Both the position numbers and the translations under genes were made by a program. Shown one piece after another: positions 1 to 5,558 of a stretch of 8,986 nucleotides of DNA. A model generated the notes under the pieces. It did no database searches. It was given only the letters and a program-made list of their open reading frames with translations, and was not told the origin of the DNA. Origin of the DNA: Planctomycetota bacterium (GTDB lineage Bacteria > Planctomycetota > Brocadiia > JAJRTI01). The DNA is taken from contig JAJRTI010000204.1 in the NCBI GenBank assembly GCA_024278415.1, positions 1-8,986 of the forward strand, given 5' to 3'. Each line of letters opens with the position of its first letter. The first letter of the stretch is position 1.

Positions 1-185
1 CTGTCGCGCAGGTCGAGCGCACCTTGGCCGCGCACCGCGGGCGAGGGCGCGGTGCGCGCGAACGCGTGAGGAGCGCCGCGTTGTCCGGTCTCCGCGTCGA
101 GCCCCGCGTCCCATGTGGCCTTGAACGCGGCCGGCATGGCCGAATGCGCAAACGCGAGCAACAGCATGGCAACGTTGGTCTTCAT
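1..185 (-). CDS. Secreted protein, N-terminal fragment (cut by left window edge); possible LamG/concanavalin-like domain start
   Basis: The first 61 residues are visible and the rest lies beyond the left edge. The ATG at 185-183 overlaps the stop codon of the upstream glycosyltransferase in an ATGA arrangement (182-185). An AGGA ribosome-binding site lies nine bases upstream (195-198), inside that gene, so the pair is probably translationally coupled. The protein opens with a Sec-type signal peptide: MKTN, a hydrophobic stretch VAMLLLAFA, then small residues up to about residue 20. The mature part starts FKATWDAGLDAETGQRG and continues to VRGQGALDLRD. That spacing of a Trp-Asp pair, an acidic loop and a Gly-x-Gly-Ala-Leu-Asp-Leu strand resembles the start of LamG/concanavalin A-like domains in secreted proteins, but too little is visible to be firm. 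Export is well supported; the domain call is inference. Confidence 0.7.
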   Translation of the reverse strand, partial: MKTNVAMLLLAFAHSAMPAAFKATWDAGLDAETGQRGAPHAFARTAPSPAVRGQGALDLRD

Positions 186-1675
186 AATCGCTTGTCCTTC
201 TCCGCGGCGTTGTTCGGCGCCAACCCCGAAAGCTGCCGCGGCCCGTCGATCTGGTAGACGACAAACCGGTCCACCAGTGTGTAGCTTCGGCGCATGGCAT
301 CCATCATCTCCGGCGTCCATCGGCCAAACATTTCTGGGTCGCATGCGATGAACGCGAACTCGCCACGGCGTATGCGCGCCAGCACCGGCGTCTGGTCCCA
401 TAGCCCGCGGCGCACGAGGTCAGTGAGCGCGTAGTGGTGGAAGATCACTTCTCGCTTTGCCTTGAGTGTATAGCCATGAAACTCACACAGCACCGGCCCG
501 GGTGCGGCCCGGAGCCGGGCAACCAGCCGCCGCCCATCCTCCCAAGCCTCTTGCCCTGGGGGCCGGAGCCAGTAATCTACGCCGGCGTACTTGCTCGTGG
601 CCGGCGAGGCCTCCAAGATGACGCCAGCCAAGACGGCGAGCCCCACCACTGCGGGACGCCGGCGAAGCGCATCGAAGGCCTCGCCGCTGCACAAACAAAG
701 CACCGCCAGCAGCTCCAGAAAATAGTTAGAGCTGGAGCCCGCTCTGCCGCACGTGAGCGAGACCACGAACGCGAGAGGCACGTACACGGCAACGATCGTG
801 AGGCGCCGCTGCCGAAGCCGTCGCAGGAGCACGGCGCACGCGGCCGCGACGAGGATGAAGTGGTCGCGGAAGAAGCAGAACTCGGACGACACCATCTCGT
901 TCACGTCGAAACGGCCAACGGTGTAGGTGAACACCTGCCGCGCAAACTCGCCTTGCGTCGCCACTTCGAGCGCGACGAAGGCCGTGGCGCAAAGGCCAAG
1001 GAAGACGGCACAGAAGAGCAGCCCCAGCTTGCGCTCGCGGCGCAGCAACACAATGGCCGCGGCCACTGGGCCGGCGATGAGCGACTGGCGAGTGTAGAGC
1101 GCTAAGCCAAAACAGACCGCCGCGGCCACAACGCGGGGCCGGGGCTTCGCACCGAGCAGCCACAGCCCTGCCATGGCCCACATGACGCCGAACACGTCGC
1201 CTTTGGCGACGGCCCCCCAAAGCACAAGGTAGGTGGATGCCGGGAACAGGAGGGCGGCCATCGCCGCGGCCAGCCCGCTGCACCTCGTCCTTCGCACGCC
1301 CAGATAGATGAACAGAGTGATCAGACCGGTCGACACCAGCGAAATCGCCCGGCATCCCAGCATGGCTGTCACCCCCAGCCGAATCAAAAGGGACGCCAGA
1401 AAGGGGTAGAACGGAGTGTACTGCGTCACCCAGAAAGGAGGCTGTGAGATGTCCGTATAGAGCCGGCCGCCAGCCGCCAGCTCCACAGCATCCCGCAGCA
1501 CAAACCCCTCGTTATTGTCCACGTCGAATGGATAGGACGCGAGCGCCCAACCGAACCGCGCGAATAGCAAGCACCGGAACGCGAGGTAGCCCACCGTCAC
1601 CCACAGAATCAGCGCTTGGAGACGACGTCCCTTCTTGCGGCCGCGATCTTGTTTCAGACCATCCTCAGCAGACAA
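182..1675 (-). CDS. GT-C type membrane glycosyltransferase (GT39/ArnT-like), 497 aa
   Basis: This is a polytopic membrane protein likely to transfer a sugar from a polyprenyl-phosphate donor on the outer face of the inner membrane. A basic cytoplasmic tail (residues 1-20) precedes the first membrane segment (about 21-40). The first outer loop has the acidic cluster DVDNNEGF (51-58; D51, D53, E56), then GGRLYTDISQPP (69-80) and YTPFYP (86-91). In GT39/PMT-like enzymes this is the order of the catalytic or metal-binding acid and the Pro-Pro/Tyr-Pro loop. Many hydrophobic segments follow up to about residue 360, then a soluble C-terminal part of about 130 residues, as usual in this superfamily. 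The start is a TTG at 1675 with GGAGA seven bases upstream; no ATG fits better. Its 3' end overlaps the start of the secreted protein downstream. Acceptor and sugar cannot be told. Confidence 0.82.
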   Translation of the reverse strand: MSAEDGLKQDRGRKKGRRLQALILWVTVGYLAFRCLLFARFGWALASYPFDVDNNEGFVLRDAVELAAGGRLYTDISQPPFWVTQYTPFYPFLASLLIRLGVTAMLGCRAISLVSTGLITLFIYLGVRRTRCSGLAAAMAALLFPASTYLVLWGAVAKGDVFGVMWAMAGLWLLGAKPRPRVVAAAVCFGLALYTRQSLIAGPVAAAIVLLRRERKLGLLFCAVFLGLCATAFVALEVATQGEFARQVFTYTVGRFDVNEMVSSEFCFFRDHFILVAAACAVLLRRLRQRRLTIVAVYVPLAFVVSLTCGRAGSSSNYFLELLAVLCLCSGEAFDALRRRPAVVGLAVLAGVILEASPATSKYAGVDYWLRPPGQEAWEDGRRLVARLRAAPGPVLCEFHGYTLKAKREVIFHHYALTDLVRRGLWDQTPVLARIRRGEFAFIACDPEMFGRWTPEMMDAMRRSYTLVDRFVVYQIDGPRQLSGLAPNNAAEKDKRL

Positions 1676-1811
1676 CCAACTTCTCCGATCATCGCGGCAC
1701 AGTGAGTCATTCCGCTATGTTCGCAAACGCCATGGCAAGGATCCAGTGGATACCCCAGCGCCGGCCAAAGGAAACGCCTCGATGTTATGCCGTTCATCGT
1801 TGCAACGCAAC

Positions 1812-1836
1812 ATCCTAAACAGGACTTTCCTCAGAA
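1812..1836 (+). repeat. Partial (right-half) copy of the hairpin repeat
   Basis: These 25 bases match 1974-1998 at 22 of 25 positions by eye, starting with ATCCTAAAC in both and ending in CAGAA in both. The copy contains only the loop and right arm of the complete element and lacks the GGGGAAACTC left arm, so it cannot form the hairpin. It looks like a decayed or truncated member of the same repeat family. Confidence 0.55.
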
Positions 1837-1960
1837 ACGGCGCCCTGATTCCCGGAGGGCGATACGGCTGGGCCACTTGGGACAAGCGGAATGTGACACA
1901 GGCGATCTTGCCGCAGGGGTTGGGGCGCCGGTACCCGTGCGCACTATAGGCGGCGCGCAT

Positions 1961-1994
1961 GGGGAAACTCCTGATCCTAAACACGAGTTTCCCC
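1961..1994. repeat. Perfect 10-bp inverted repeat (hairpin element), complete copy
   Basis: GGGGAAACTC (1961-1970) and GAGTTTCCCC (1985-1994) are exact reverse complements separated by the 14-base loop CTGATCCTAAACAC. The element is embedded in a 25-base segment (1958-1982) repeated exactly at 2189-2213, and its right part recurs imperfectly at 1812-1836. A ten-pair stem with a shared loop sequence points to a dispersed palindromic repeat or a structured transcript or operator. No T-run follows, so a simple intrinsic terminator is unlikely. Confidence 0.85.
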
Positions 1995-2086
1995 AGAATT
2001 GCCAGCCCTCCTACCGCAAGCCTGGCGTCACCGGTCTCTTACAGCAACTGTCATGTGCATGGGACCGTGCGGGACGCGCGGGTCGT

Positions 2087-2154
2087 TTGTAGTAGGGCGA
2101 TTTATCGCCCGTTTTCTCAGCGTTGCTGACGGGCCATAAATGGCCCTACTACAA
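2087..2154. repeat. Nested double-hairpin element with 12-bp outer inverted repeat
   Basis: The outer arms TTGTAGTAGGGC (2087-2098) and GCCCTACTACAA (2143-2154) are perfect reverse complements. Each arm also takes part in its own inner hairpin. GGGCGATTTATCGCCC (2095-2110) has seven-base arms around TT, and GGGCCATAAATGGCCC (2131-2146) has seven-base arms around AA. About 20 bases lie between the two inner hairpins. A single strand can therefore fold as one long stem or as two adjacent hairpins. This is typical of REP/MITE-like dispersed palindromes; no open reading frame or transposase is inside. Confidence 0.85.
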
Positions 2155-2188
2155 GCCAGCGGCGTTCGTCGCTCGGATCAACGAACCT

Positions 2189-2213
2189 CATGGGGAAACT
2201 CCTGATCCTAAAC
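2189..2213 (+). repeat. Left-half copy of the hairpin repeat (25-base exact direct repeat)
   Basis: This stretch is identical to 1958-1982, running from CATGGGGAAACTC through CTGATCCTAAAC. It keeps the left arm and most of the loop but the right arm is absent, so it cannot fold as the complete copy does. It ends just before the TTGACT at 2216-2221, so it could lie in or next to the promoter of the isomerase operon. Confidence 0.8.
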
Positions 2214-2345
2214 GCTTGACTCGCCCTGTCCGTCCTGTTAGAGCCTACTGTCGACACGCGAAGGCGATCCGCTCCTGGGTTTGCTGGGGAGCCCGCCTGG
2301 CTGTCTCGGCCGTCTGAGTGTCCTCAACATTATGGAGATCCCAGC

Positions 2346-3152
2346 ATGCAACTCGGCATCATGTTCCCCAACGTGCTCGCCGGCGAGCTTGACGACATCG
2401 CGTCGCTTGCCGAGCGCGGTATCAAGTGCATCCAGGCGCGGCCTGAAGCGTTTTGCGACGACGAAATGAAACTCAGCCACGCCGGCAAAGCCGCGCTCGA
2501 AGCGCTTGATGGCACGGGCATTGAGATTGCCGGCTGGTGCGCATACAAGCCGCTCATCGGTGGTCCGGACGTGGTACGCGCGAGCGTCGGCCACATCAAG
2601 CGCGTGATCGAGTTCGCGGCCGAAGCGCGAACGATTACCGACAAGGCGACCCCACGGGTCATGTCCGAGTCCGGCAACCCGGCGTCGTGCCCCCACCTGA
2701 CCGACCAAGAGAGATGGGACGAGATCGTCGCAGCCACGTCCGAGATCGCGGCCCTCGCGGAGAAGCATGCGGTGGTCTTCGCGTTCGAGCCGACTCGCGC
2801 CAACATCATCAGTGGCTCCGTCGCCGCTCGGCATATTATCCAGGACGTGGGCTCGCGCCACGTGCGCGTCTGTTACGACGCGGCGAATATCGTGGGCGAC
2901 CGCGACACGCTCGAGGGCTCGATCGAGGGCCTCGGTGAGTTGATCGTCCTCTCGCATGCGAAGGACGTGGTCCTCGACCCGGAGACTGGCAAGGCGACCT
3001 ATCCGGCGGCCGGCCAGGGGAGCCTCGACTATCCTCGCATGGTCGAACTGCTCGACGCGATCCCCACGTGCAACCAAATCGTCATCGAATACGTGCGCAC
3101 GCCAGAGCAAGCGGAAGAGACGATCGCATTCCTGCGCCCGCTGTGTGAATAG
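2346..3152 (+). CDS. Sugar phosphate isomerase/epimerase family protein (xylose isomerase-like TIM barrel), 268 aa
   Basis: This is a cytoplasmic TIM-barrel enzyme of the AP endonuclease 2/xylose isomerase-like superfamily, which uses a divalent metal to isomerise or epimerise sugars, inososes or similar polyols. The four expected metal ligands are all in place: Glu148 in FAFEPTRAN, Asp178 in CYDAANI, His204 in SHAKD and Glu248 in IEYV. Lys206-Asp207 after the histidine is the usual neighbour, and the length is normal for the family. The N-terminus MQLGIMFPN fits a first beta strand. The ATG at 2346 has GGAG eight bases upstream (2334-2337), which fixes the start. The next gene on the same strand encodes a PLP aminotransferase, suggesting a keto-sugar or cyclitol pathway in which one enzyme supplies the other. 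The exact substrate cannot be read from sequence; dehydratase activity of the IolE type is an alternative. Confidence 0.88.
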   Translation: MQLGIMFPNVLAGELDDIASLAERGIKCIQARPEAFCDDEMKLSHAGKAALEALDGTGIEIAGWCAYKPLIGGPDVVRASVGHIKRVIEFAAEARTITDKATPRVMSESGNPASCPHLTDQERWDEIVAATSEIAALAEKHAVVFAFEPTRANIISGSVAARHIIQDVGSRHVRVCYDAANIVGDRDTLEGSIEGLGELIVLSHAKDVVLDPETGKATYPAAGQGSLDYPRMVELLDAIPTCNQIVIEYVRTPEQAEETIAFLRPLCE

Positions 3153-3163
3153 GCGCGTCTGCT

Positions 3164-3210
3164 GCGTATTCCGTATTGCCTTGTTGCATCTCGCGTCATA
3201 CGCAATACGC
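3164..3210. repeat. Imperfect inverted repeat between isomerase and aminotransferase genes
   Basis: GCGTATTCCGTAT (3164-3176) pairs with ATACGCAATACGC (3198-3210) with one mismatch in 13, around a 21-base loop. Both arms are made of short GTATT/CGTAT repeats, as in simple-sequence intergenic repeats. It lies 11 bases after the isomerase stop codon and could slow transcription or protect the upstream message. No T-run follows, so transcription probably continues into the aminotransferase gene. Confidence 0.6.
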
Positions 3211-3261
3211 CATAGAACCCGCGAATCCACTTCTCCCAAACATCCGCAGCAGGACGCCTCC

Positions 3262-4545
3262 ATGCCCAAACAGCTTGCCATCCTCGGCGGCCCGAAGGCC
3301 GTCACCGCACCCACTGGCGACCAATGGAAGCCGCCAGTCGACAAGGCGAAGAAGCTCGTCTGCGAATTGATCGACCAGAACTTCCTGTCTGGCTGCAACA
3401 CGGGCGTGCCCAAGGAGTTCGAGGACCGCTTCCGCGAGTTCATCGGCTGCAAGTATGTGCTCACCACGAGCCACGGCCACACCGCGATCGCGAGCGGGTT
3501 CTTCGCGGCAGGTGTTGGCCCGGGCGACGAGTTCATCGCTCCCACACTTGGGTACATCGGCAGCTATGCCGGTGCGCTTCACATGGGCGCGACACCGGTG
3601 TTCTGTGAGGCCGACCCCAAGACGTTGCTCATGGACCCCGCGGACGCAGCCAAGCGCATCACCCCGCGCACCCGAGCGCTCGCGCCGATTCACACGTGCG
3701 GACACGTGTGCGACATGGACGGGCTCTACGCTCTCGCTCGGGAACACGATCTGGTCGTGGTCGAGGACGCCGCTCACGCGCACGGCAGCGAGTGGGACGG
3801 CGTCAAGATCGGCAACCAGGGTCACATCGCATGCTTCAGCATGCAAGGCATCATGCCCGGCGGCAAGCCCGTGTCCGCGGGCGAGGGAGGCATCGTCTGC
3901 ACGAACGACCGTGAGCTGTACGAGCGAGCGCTCATCTATTGCCATCTCCACCGGCCCGGCGCACTCGATGAGTTGACCCACCCGGTCTACAAGCAGCTCG
4001 AGCCTCAACTCCTCGGCTGGAAGTGGCGCGCACACCCGCTAGCCATGGCGCTCGGACTCGTGTCCTTCGAGTCACTCCCCTACCGCATCGAGCGCGTTGC
4101 GGCCAGTCGGGACGAGTTCGCCGACAAGATCAAGGGGCTGCCCGGCATCGAGCTGTCACACACCTATCCCAAAGCCAAGGGCAGCGAGATCTACGGTGGG
4201 CTGCGGTTCCTCTACGACGCGGCCGCGCTCGGCGGCCTGCCCGCGCGCAAGTTCGTCGAGGCCGCAGCGGCGGAAGGTGCGCCGCTACGCGGGCCTGGGG
4301 TGAGCCACTTGGAGCATCTGCGGGCGCTCTACACCAAAGACCTCCCCGGCCTCTGGGGTAAGGGGCACCCCGGCCCGGCGAACGTGCCCCTGCCGCGCTA
4401 CGCGGCGGGCGACTTCCCAGTCTCCGAATCGCTGCGCGACAGGGTACTGAGTTGTCCTTCTTGGATCGAGCCAGCCGAGGGGTTCATCGACCAATTCGCG
4501 GCCGCGCTGAAGAAGGTGGTCGAGCAGCACGCGAAGCTGCTGTGA
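3262..4545 (+). CDS. DegT/DnrJ/EryC1/StrS family PLP-dependent aminotransferase, 427 aa
   Basis: This is a fold-type I PLP enzyme of the family that aminates keto-sugars or cyclitols, using glutamate or glutamine as amino donor. Visible landmarks: TSHGHTAIASGF (69-80) for phosphate contacts, VVVEDAAHAHGSEWDG (165-180) with Asp169 facing the pyridine nitrogen, and GGKPVSAGEGG (200-210) with Lys202 as the Schiff-base lysine. The N-terminal LAILGGPKAV and the GEGG-type lysine motif recall the AHBA synthase/scyllo-inosose aminotransferase branch. Between CFS (191-193) and the lysine there are about four more residues than in the usual S-x4-K pattern. The frame is open far upstream, overlapping the isomerase gene, but family similarity begins at ATG 3262, with AGGA at 3251-3254. 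It lies 109 bases after the isomerase gene and is probably cotranscribed with it. The family assignment is firm; the substrate is unknown. Confidence 0.92.
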   Translation: MPKQLAILGGPKAVTAPTGDQWKPPVDKAKKLVCELIDQNFLSGCNTGVPKEFEDRFREFIGCKYVLTTSHGHTAIASGFFAAGVGPGDEFIAPTLGYIGSYAGALHMGATPVFCEADPKTLLMDPADAAKRITPRTRALAPIHTCGHVCDMDGLYALAREHDLVVVEDAAHAHGSEWDGVKIGNQGHIACFSMQGIMPGGKPVSAGEGGIVCTNDRELYERALIYCHLHRPGALDELTHPVYKQLEPQLLGWKWRAHPLAMALGLVSFESLPYRIERVAASRDEFADKIKGLPGIELSHTYPKAKGSEIYGGLRFLYDAAALGGLPARKFVEAAAAEGAPLRGPGVSHLEHLRALYTKDLPGLWGKGHPGPANVPLPRYAAGDFPVSESLRDRVLSCPSWIEPAEGFIDQFAAALKKVVEQHAKLL

Positions 4546-4643
4546 GCTGTGCCCCTAACTTCACTGTCAACTACGTCGAAGTGTGCTCGACGAGTCGCGA
4601 GGATCTGGCCAACTTCGCCAAAGACATCCTCGGTGCGCCAGTG
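4542..4643 (+). pseudogene. Possible 5' remnant of a VOC (glyoxalase-fold) gene coupled to the aminotransferase
   Basis: A GTG at 4542-4544 overlaps the aminotransferase stop codon as GTGA, the same junction type as at 7505-7508. The first ~34 codons read sensibly, with mostly G/C third positions and a segment VNYVEVCSTSREDLANFAKD (9-28) followed by ILGAP. This resembles the opening strand and helix of VOC-superfamily proteins, whose usual form is a hydrophobic beta strand with a Glu, then a helix with a Phe, then a Leu-Gly turn. After about 4643 the frame turns into Pro/Arg/Gly-rich sequence with no fold signal, though it stays open to 4850, inside the opposing lipoprotein gene. I read this as a gene start broken by insertion or decay, but chance similarity is possible. 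No good ribosome-binding site is present, so it would depend on coupling. Confidence 0.3.
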
Positions 4644-4803
4644 CAGCCGGTGAGCACCTCGCGGCTCCGCCCCAGACCGCCCAAAGGCGGGACCCCGAAC
4701 TCGGCCGGCCCTGGCAAACATGCCCGCCTCAATGCGCCCCTTCCAGGCACGGCCTGCGCCACCTCACACCAGGCGACTCTCGTCGGTGCCCGTCTCACAG
4801 CCA
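4546..4803. other. Convergent intergenic region with GC-rich hairpins
   Basis: This 258-bp spacer lies between the convergent aminotransferase and lipoprotein genes. Its first ~100 bases carry the VOC-like remnant. The remainder holds a small hairpin, CCGCC-CAAA-GGCGG (4677-4690), in a sequence whose frame reads PPKGGTPN. I associate that type of segment with dispersed intergenic repeats that get translated by mistake, but this is recollection, not a search result. No T-tract terminator is visible. Confidence 0.4.
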
Positions 4804-4815
4804 TCAGGGCTGATG
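4802..4815. terminator. Small palindrome at the lipoprotein stop codon, weak terminator candidate
   Basis: CATCAG-GG-CTGATG is a palindrome with six-base arms that includes the minus-strand TGA (4806-4804). Overlapping it, CAGCC (4798-4802) can also pair with GGCTG (4808-4812). It lies where two convergent transcripts would meet, but without a T-run on either side it is only a weak candidate. Confidence 0.25.
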
Positions 4816-5418
4816 CCACCACTTCCGCCTCTTCTCGGGTATGTCGGTAGAGCTGTAGCTTAAAAAGAAAAACGCCCGCTTCGCATTGTGATAGGTCGTG
4901 CCGGAGTACGGCTCGTGCGCAAGCACCTGTTTGCCTGTTTTGCTGTCGACAGCAACCAAGGTGAACTTCGCTATACCTGTCTGTTTGGTTGACTTGAAGA
5001 GGGCCACCTCTGGCGTCTGGAAGGTCGTCACGCCGGGCACGGGTATGGGTACGGATGGGATGCCCAGCAGTGAATCGGACCGGTCGATCGAGAGGGCGCC
5101 GCATGCCACGGACGCGATGACCTCCGCGTCCTTCTTGTCTTCGACCAGCAGCGCACCATCCCTACCCAGGATCGTCCTAAAGCGGCTCAGCGGATACTCC
5201 TTGTCCGTCGCGACAAAAGCCGTTGTGTCGAGGAAGACCTTCTTCCCTGCGAGCGCCTTCGCGTCCACCAAGGCCAGCGCGCGGTCGGCCGCGTTGCTCA
5301 GCAAGAGTTGCTCCACCGCGGTTCGGGGCGGATCGGTAACCCTTGGATCGCCCACGCACCCCATCAGCACCGCCAGGACCAACGCACCAGCAACCAAACC
5401 GCAATGCCGTGCACTCAC
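4804..5418 (-). CDS. Lipoprotein of unknown function (DUF6655-like), 204 aa
   Basis: This is a membrane-anchored lipoprotein. From the GTG at 5418 the signal sequence is SARHCGLVAGALVLAVLMGC, with a lipobox LMGC and lipidated Cys21. A clear AAAGGAG site (5425-5431) stands six bases upstream of this GTG, so I prefer it to the TTG at 5454, which would add 12 residues and has no ribosome-binding site. The mature protein begins with VTDPPRTAVEQLLLS (27-41), followed by alternating strands and loops: GKKVFLDTTAF (58-68), the stretch DGALLVEDKKDAEVIASVA (88-106) and LLGIPSVPIPVPG (117-129). The VTDPPRTA-EQLLLS opening and IPS-PIP segment are, as I recall, hallmarks of DUF6655 proteins from Planctomycetes-like bacteria. 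No enzyme motif is visible. It follows the large membrane protein gene on the same strand after 140 bp, probably with its own promoter. Confidence 0.8.
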   Translation of the reverse strand: MSARHCGLVAGALVLAVLMGCVGDPRVTDPPRTAVEQLLLSNAADRALALVDAKALAGKKVFLDTTAFVATDKEYPLSRFRTILGRDGALLVEDKKDAEVIASVACGALSIDRSDSLLGIPSVPIPVPGVTTFQTPEVALFKSTKQTGIAKFTLVAVDSKTGKQVLAHEPYSGTTYHNAKRAFFFLSYSSTDIPEKRRKWWHQP

Positions 5419-5513
5419 AACCAGCTCCTTTGCTCTCTGTGCGGACAGTTCCAAGGGAATCGCGCGAACTCACAACTCCAACAGGTGCACGCGAAGACGC
5501 AAGAGTCTACCAG

Positions 5514-5553
5514 CCCGCACCATGCGCTTCAAACGATCGAACGTTCGTGCGGG
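5514..5553. repeat. Imperfect palindromic structure downstream of the large membrane protein gene
   Basis: CCCGCAC (5514-5520) and GTGCGGG (5547-5553) are reverse complements around a 26-base loop, and the loop region contains the perfect palindrome CGAACGTTCG (5538-5547). It lies six bases past the minus-strand stop codon of the membrane protein gene and upstream of the lipoprotein gene. It could be a weak transcription stop or a regulator site; the long loop and missing T-run keep confidence low. Confidence 0.3.
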
Positions 5554-5558
5554 TGTTT

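Larger units (their letters stand above)
1676..2345. other. Divergent intergenic region, 670 bp, repeat-rich, no credible gene
   Basis: This spacer separates the minus-strand glycosyltransferase from the plus-strand sugar isomerase, so it must hold promoters for both directions. Short open frames occur in it on both strands, but none has a convincing start site, domain or coding pattern. What stands out is repeat structure: a perfect hairpin element at 1961-1994, half copies of it at 1812-1836 and 2189-2213, and a nested double hairpin at 2087-2154. A TTGACT at 2216-2221 could be a -35 box for the isomerase operon, but no good -10 follows at the normal spacing. Confidence 0.7.

Noticed and set aside
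434..1105. A 223-codon plus-strand open frame inside the GT39-like gene.
   Set aside because: It is highly charged and low in hydrophobic order, and the opposite strand encodes a clear membrane glycosyltransferase.
1635..2092. Short open frames on both strands in the divergent intergenic region.
   Set aside because: They cross the palindromic repeats, have no ribosome-binding site or domain signal, and differ in frame without a coding pattern.
2216..2249. A possible sigma-70 promoter with TTGACT at 2216-2221.
   Set aside because: No convincing -10 box occurs 15-19 bases downstream, so only the -35-like hexamer can be stated.
2271..2292. GCTCC...GGAGC inverted repeat upstream of the isomerase as a leader hairpin or riboswitch.
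   Set aside because: The stem is only five pairs with a 12-base loop and no conserved riboswitch core is visible; this is expected by chance in GC-rich DNA.
2956..3261. An upstream extension of the aminotransferase frame by 102 codons.
   Set aside because: The extension overlaps the isomerase gene out of frame and is Arg/Ser-rich; family similarity begins at the ATG at 3262.
2238..3557. A 439-codon minus-strand open frame across the isomerase and the start of the aminotransferase.
   Set aside because: It is antisense to two well-supported enzymes and runs through their intergenic gap; its composition (many Arg, Val, Asp) is that of an antisense shadow.
3196..4035. A 279-codon minus-strand open frame antisense to the aminotransferase.
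   Set aside because: It opposes conserved PLP motifs and has no recognisable domain; high-GC codon bias explains it.
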